From assembly GCA_038831005.1 (NCBI GenBank), contig JAWBKZ010000002.1, forward strand, positions 248,001 through 312,000: a stretch of 64,000 nt of DNA, read 5' to 3'. Source of the stretch: Ignisphaera sp. (lineage in GTDB: Archaea; Thermoproteota; Thermoprotei_A; Sulfolobales; Ignisphaeraceae). Below, piece after piece: positions 63,566-64,000 of this stretch; within the stretch, counting starts at the first letter, position 1, and every line of letters begins with the position of its first letter. Made by a program: the position numbers and the translations under genes. The notes under the pieces are model-generated. The model worked only from the letters and a program-made list of their open reading frames with translations. It did not search any database and was not told where the DNA came from.

Positions 63566-64000
63566 GAAAAGATCTTGGCTAGAGTTGTTGGACAGTATAT
63601 CTTTTTCCTACCTCTATACACTATATCTATTAATCCTTTCCTCATCATGTTGAATAGTCTTCGTCTTGAGCTAGAGCTAGGGATGTTGAGCATATCCGCT
63701 ATATCTCTACTAGCTCTACAGCTATCTAGTCTAGTCAGTATCTCTAGATCTCTAAGATCTAGCCAAAGCCTAGGCTTGAAGTCTAGTTTAATGAGTTCTT
63801 CATCATAGACTATGTTTAGAGGATCAATCTCTAGATCTATAGCTAGCTCAATTGTGTTAAAAACCATGTACATAGTGTGGATAGCTGTTGAAGTAAGACC
63901 ATCTGTATCTCCTAGCACAAGCTTTACATAACGAATACCTCTTCTCTTAATAATCTCGACTACGTTTTTTGTCAATTCCTCGAAACCATTTAATGTATCT
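63538..64000 (-). CDS. csa3: Csa3-like CARF-winged-helix regulator, start beyond the window
   Basis: About 154 C-terminal residues are visible, and the frame stays open to the last base, so the start lies to the right. DTLNGFEELTKNVVEIIKRRGIRYVKLVLGDTDGLTSTAIHTMYMVF is the later part of a CARF-type Rossmann domain. DLRDLEILTRLDSCRASRDIADMLNIPSSSSRRRLFNMMRKGLIDIVYRGRKKIYCPT is a winged helix-turn-helix. This is the Csa3 architecture, which in Sulfolobus activates the adaptation genes on a cyclic oligonucleotide or invader signal. The adjoining csa1-cas1-cas2-cas4 operon is the obvious target. Confidence 0.8.
   Translation of the reverse strand, partial: DTLNGFEELTKNVVEIIKRRGIRYVKLVLGDTDGLTSTAIHTMYMVFNTIELAIDLEIDPLNIVYDEELIKLDFKPRLWLDLRDLEILTRLDSCRASRDIADMLNIPSSSSRRRLFNMMRKGLIDIVYRGRKKIYCPTTLAKIFSYTLMQMFL

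Noticed and set aside
1-64000. Insertion sequences, integrase genes or attachment sites
   Set aside because: No transposase or integrase motif and no long terminal inverted repeats; the only large duplications are the CRISPR repeats and leaders.

Overview
The window looks like chromosome from a hyperthermophilic crenarchaeon (Thermoproteota). The evidence is AT-rich DNA dominated by AGA (Arg), ATA (Ile) and CTA (Leu) codons, TATA boxes about 25 bases before starts, GGTG-type ribosome binding sites, an archaeal GTP-type PEP carboxykinase, DUF996/DUF1464/DUF3782 families, and a type I-A style CRISPR locus with csa1 and csa3. An Ignisphaera- or Desulfurococcales-like organism is my guess; the sequence alone does not settle it. 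I see no rRNA, tRNA, insertion sequence or prophage.

Layout. 1-13 kb: the end of a PLP aminotransferase gene, a compact GC-rich stretch that looks like a non-coding RNA gene, a leftward five-gene peptide/nickel-type ABC transporter (binding protein, two permeases, two ATPases), and single metabolic genes (DUF72, an amino-acid-dehydrogenase-like oxidoreductase, Nudix, a VapBC pair). 13-38 kb: a large GH35 beta-galactosidase-like gene whose first codons are out of frame, a glycosyltransferase, a surface protein with a PEP-CTERM-like tail, membrane peptidases and transporters, a beta-RFAP-synthase/DUF1464 pair, GTP-PEPCK, MscS, a coiled-coil nuclease built on a 63-bp tandem repeat, a HemN-type radical SAM protein, a lumazine-synthase relative, a membrane-anchored thermonuclease, and a nitroreductase. 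38.7-43.4 kb: CRISPR array 1 (40 repeats), its leader, and a csx1-like CARF-HEPN gene split between two frames.

44-60 kb is a corrin and tetrapyrrole block: the cobalt importer cbiM-N-Q-O, then a leftward hemA-B-L-C-SUMT-hemD-precorrin-2 dehydrogenase operon making sirohydrochlorin from glutamyl-tRNA, and from the same divergent promoter region a rightward cbiG-E-(X+C)-H-D-T-L-F operon for the anaerobic route to cobyrinate. CbiX and CbiC are one polypeptide. The only step without a visible gene between sirohydrochlorin and cobyrinic acid is CbiJ. 59.9-64 kb: CRISPR array 2 (10 repeats), a second copy of the same 221-bp leader, and the adaptation operon csa1-cas1-cas2-cas4 with a convergent csa3-like regulator cut by the window edge. 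No interference genes are in view.

The two arrays use one repeat, read leftward from right-hand leaders that are about 90% identical by eye, so a single adaptation module probably serves both. The points most worth a second look are the split csx1, the twin leaders with internal 20-bp direct repeats, a spacer holding two copies of a palindromic 18-mer, the GC-rich RNA candidate at 1.48 kb, the CbiX-CbiC fusion, and the GH35 5-prime frame problem.
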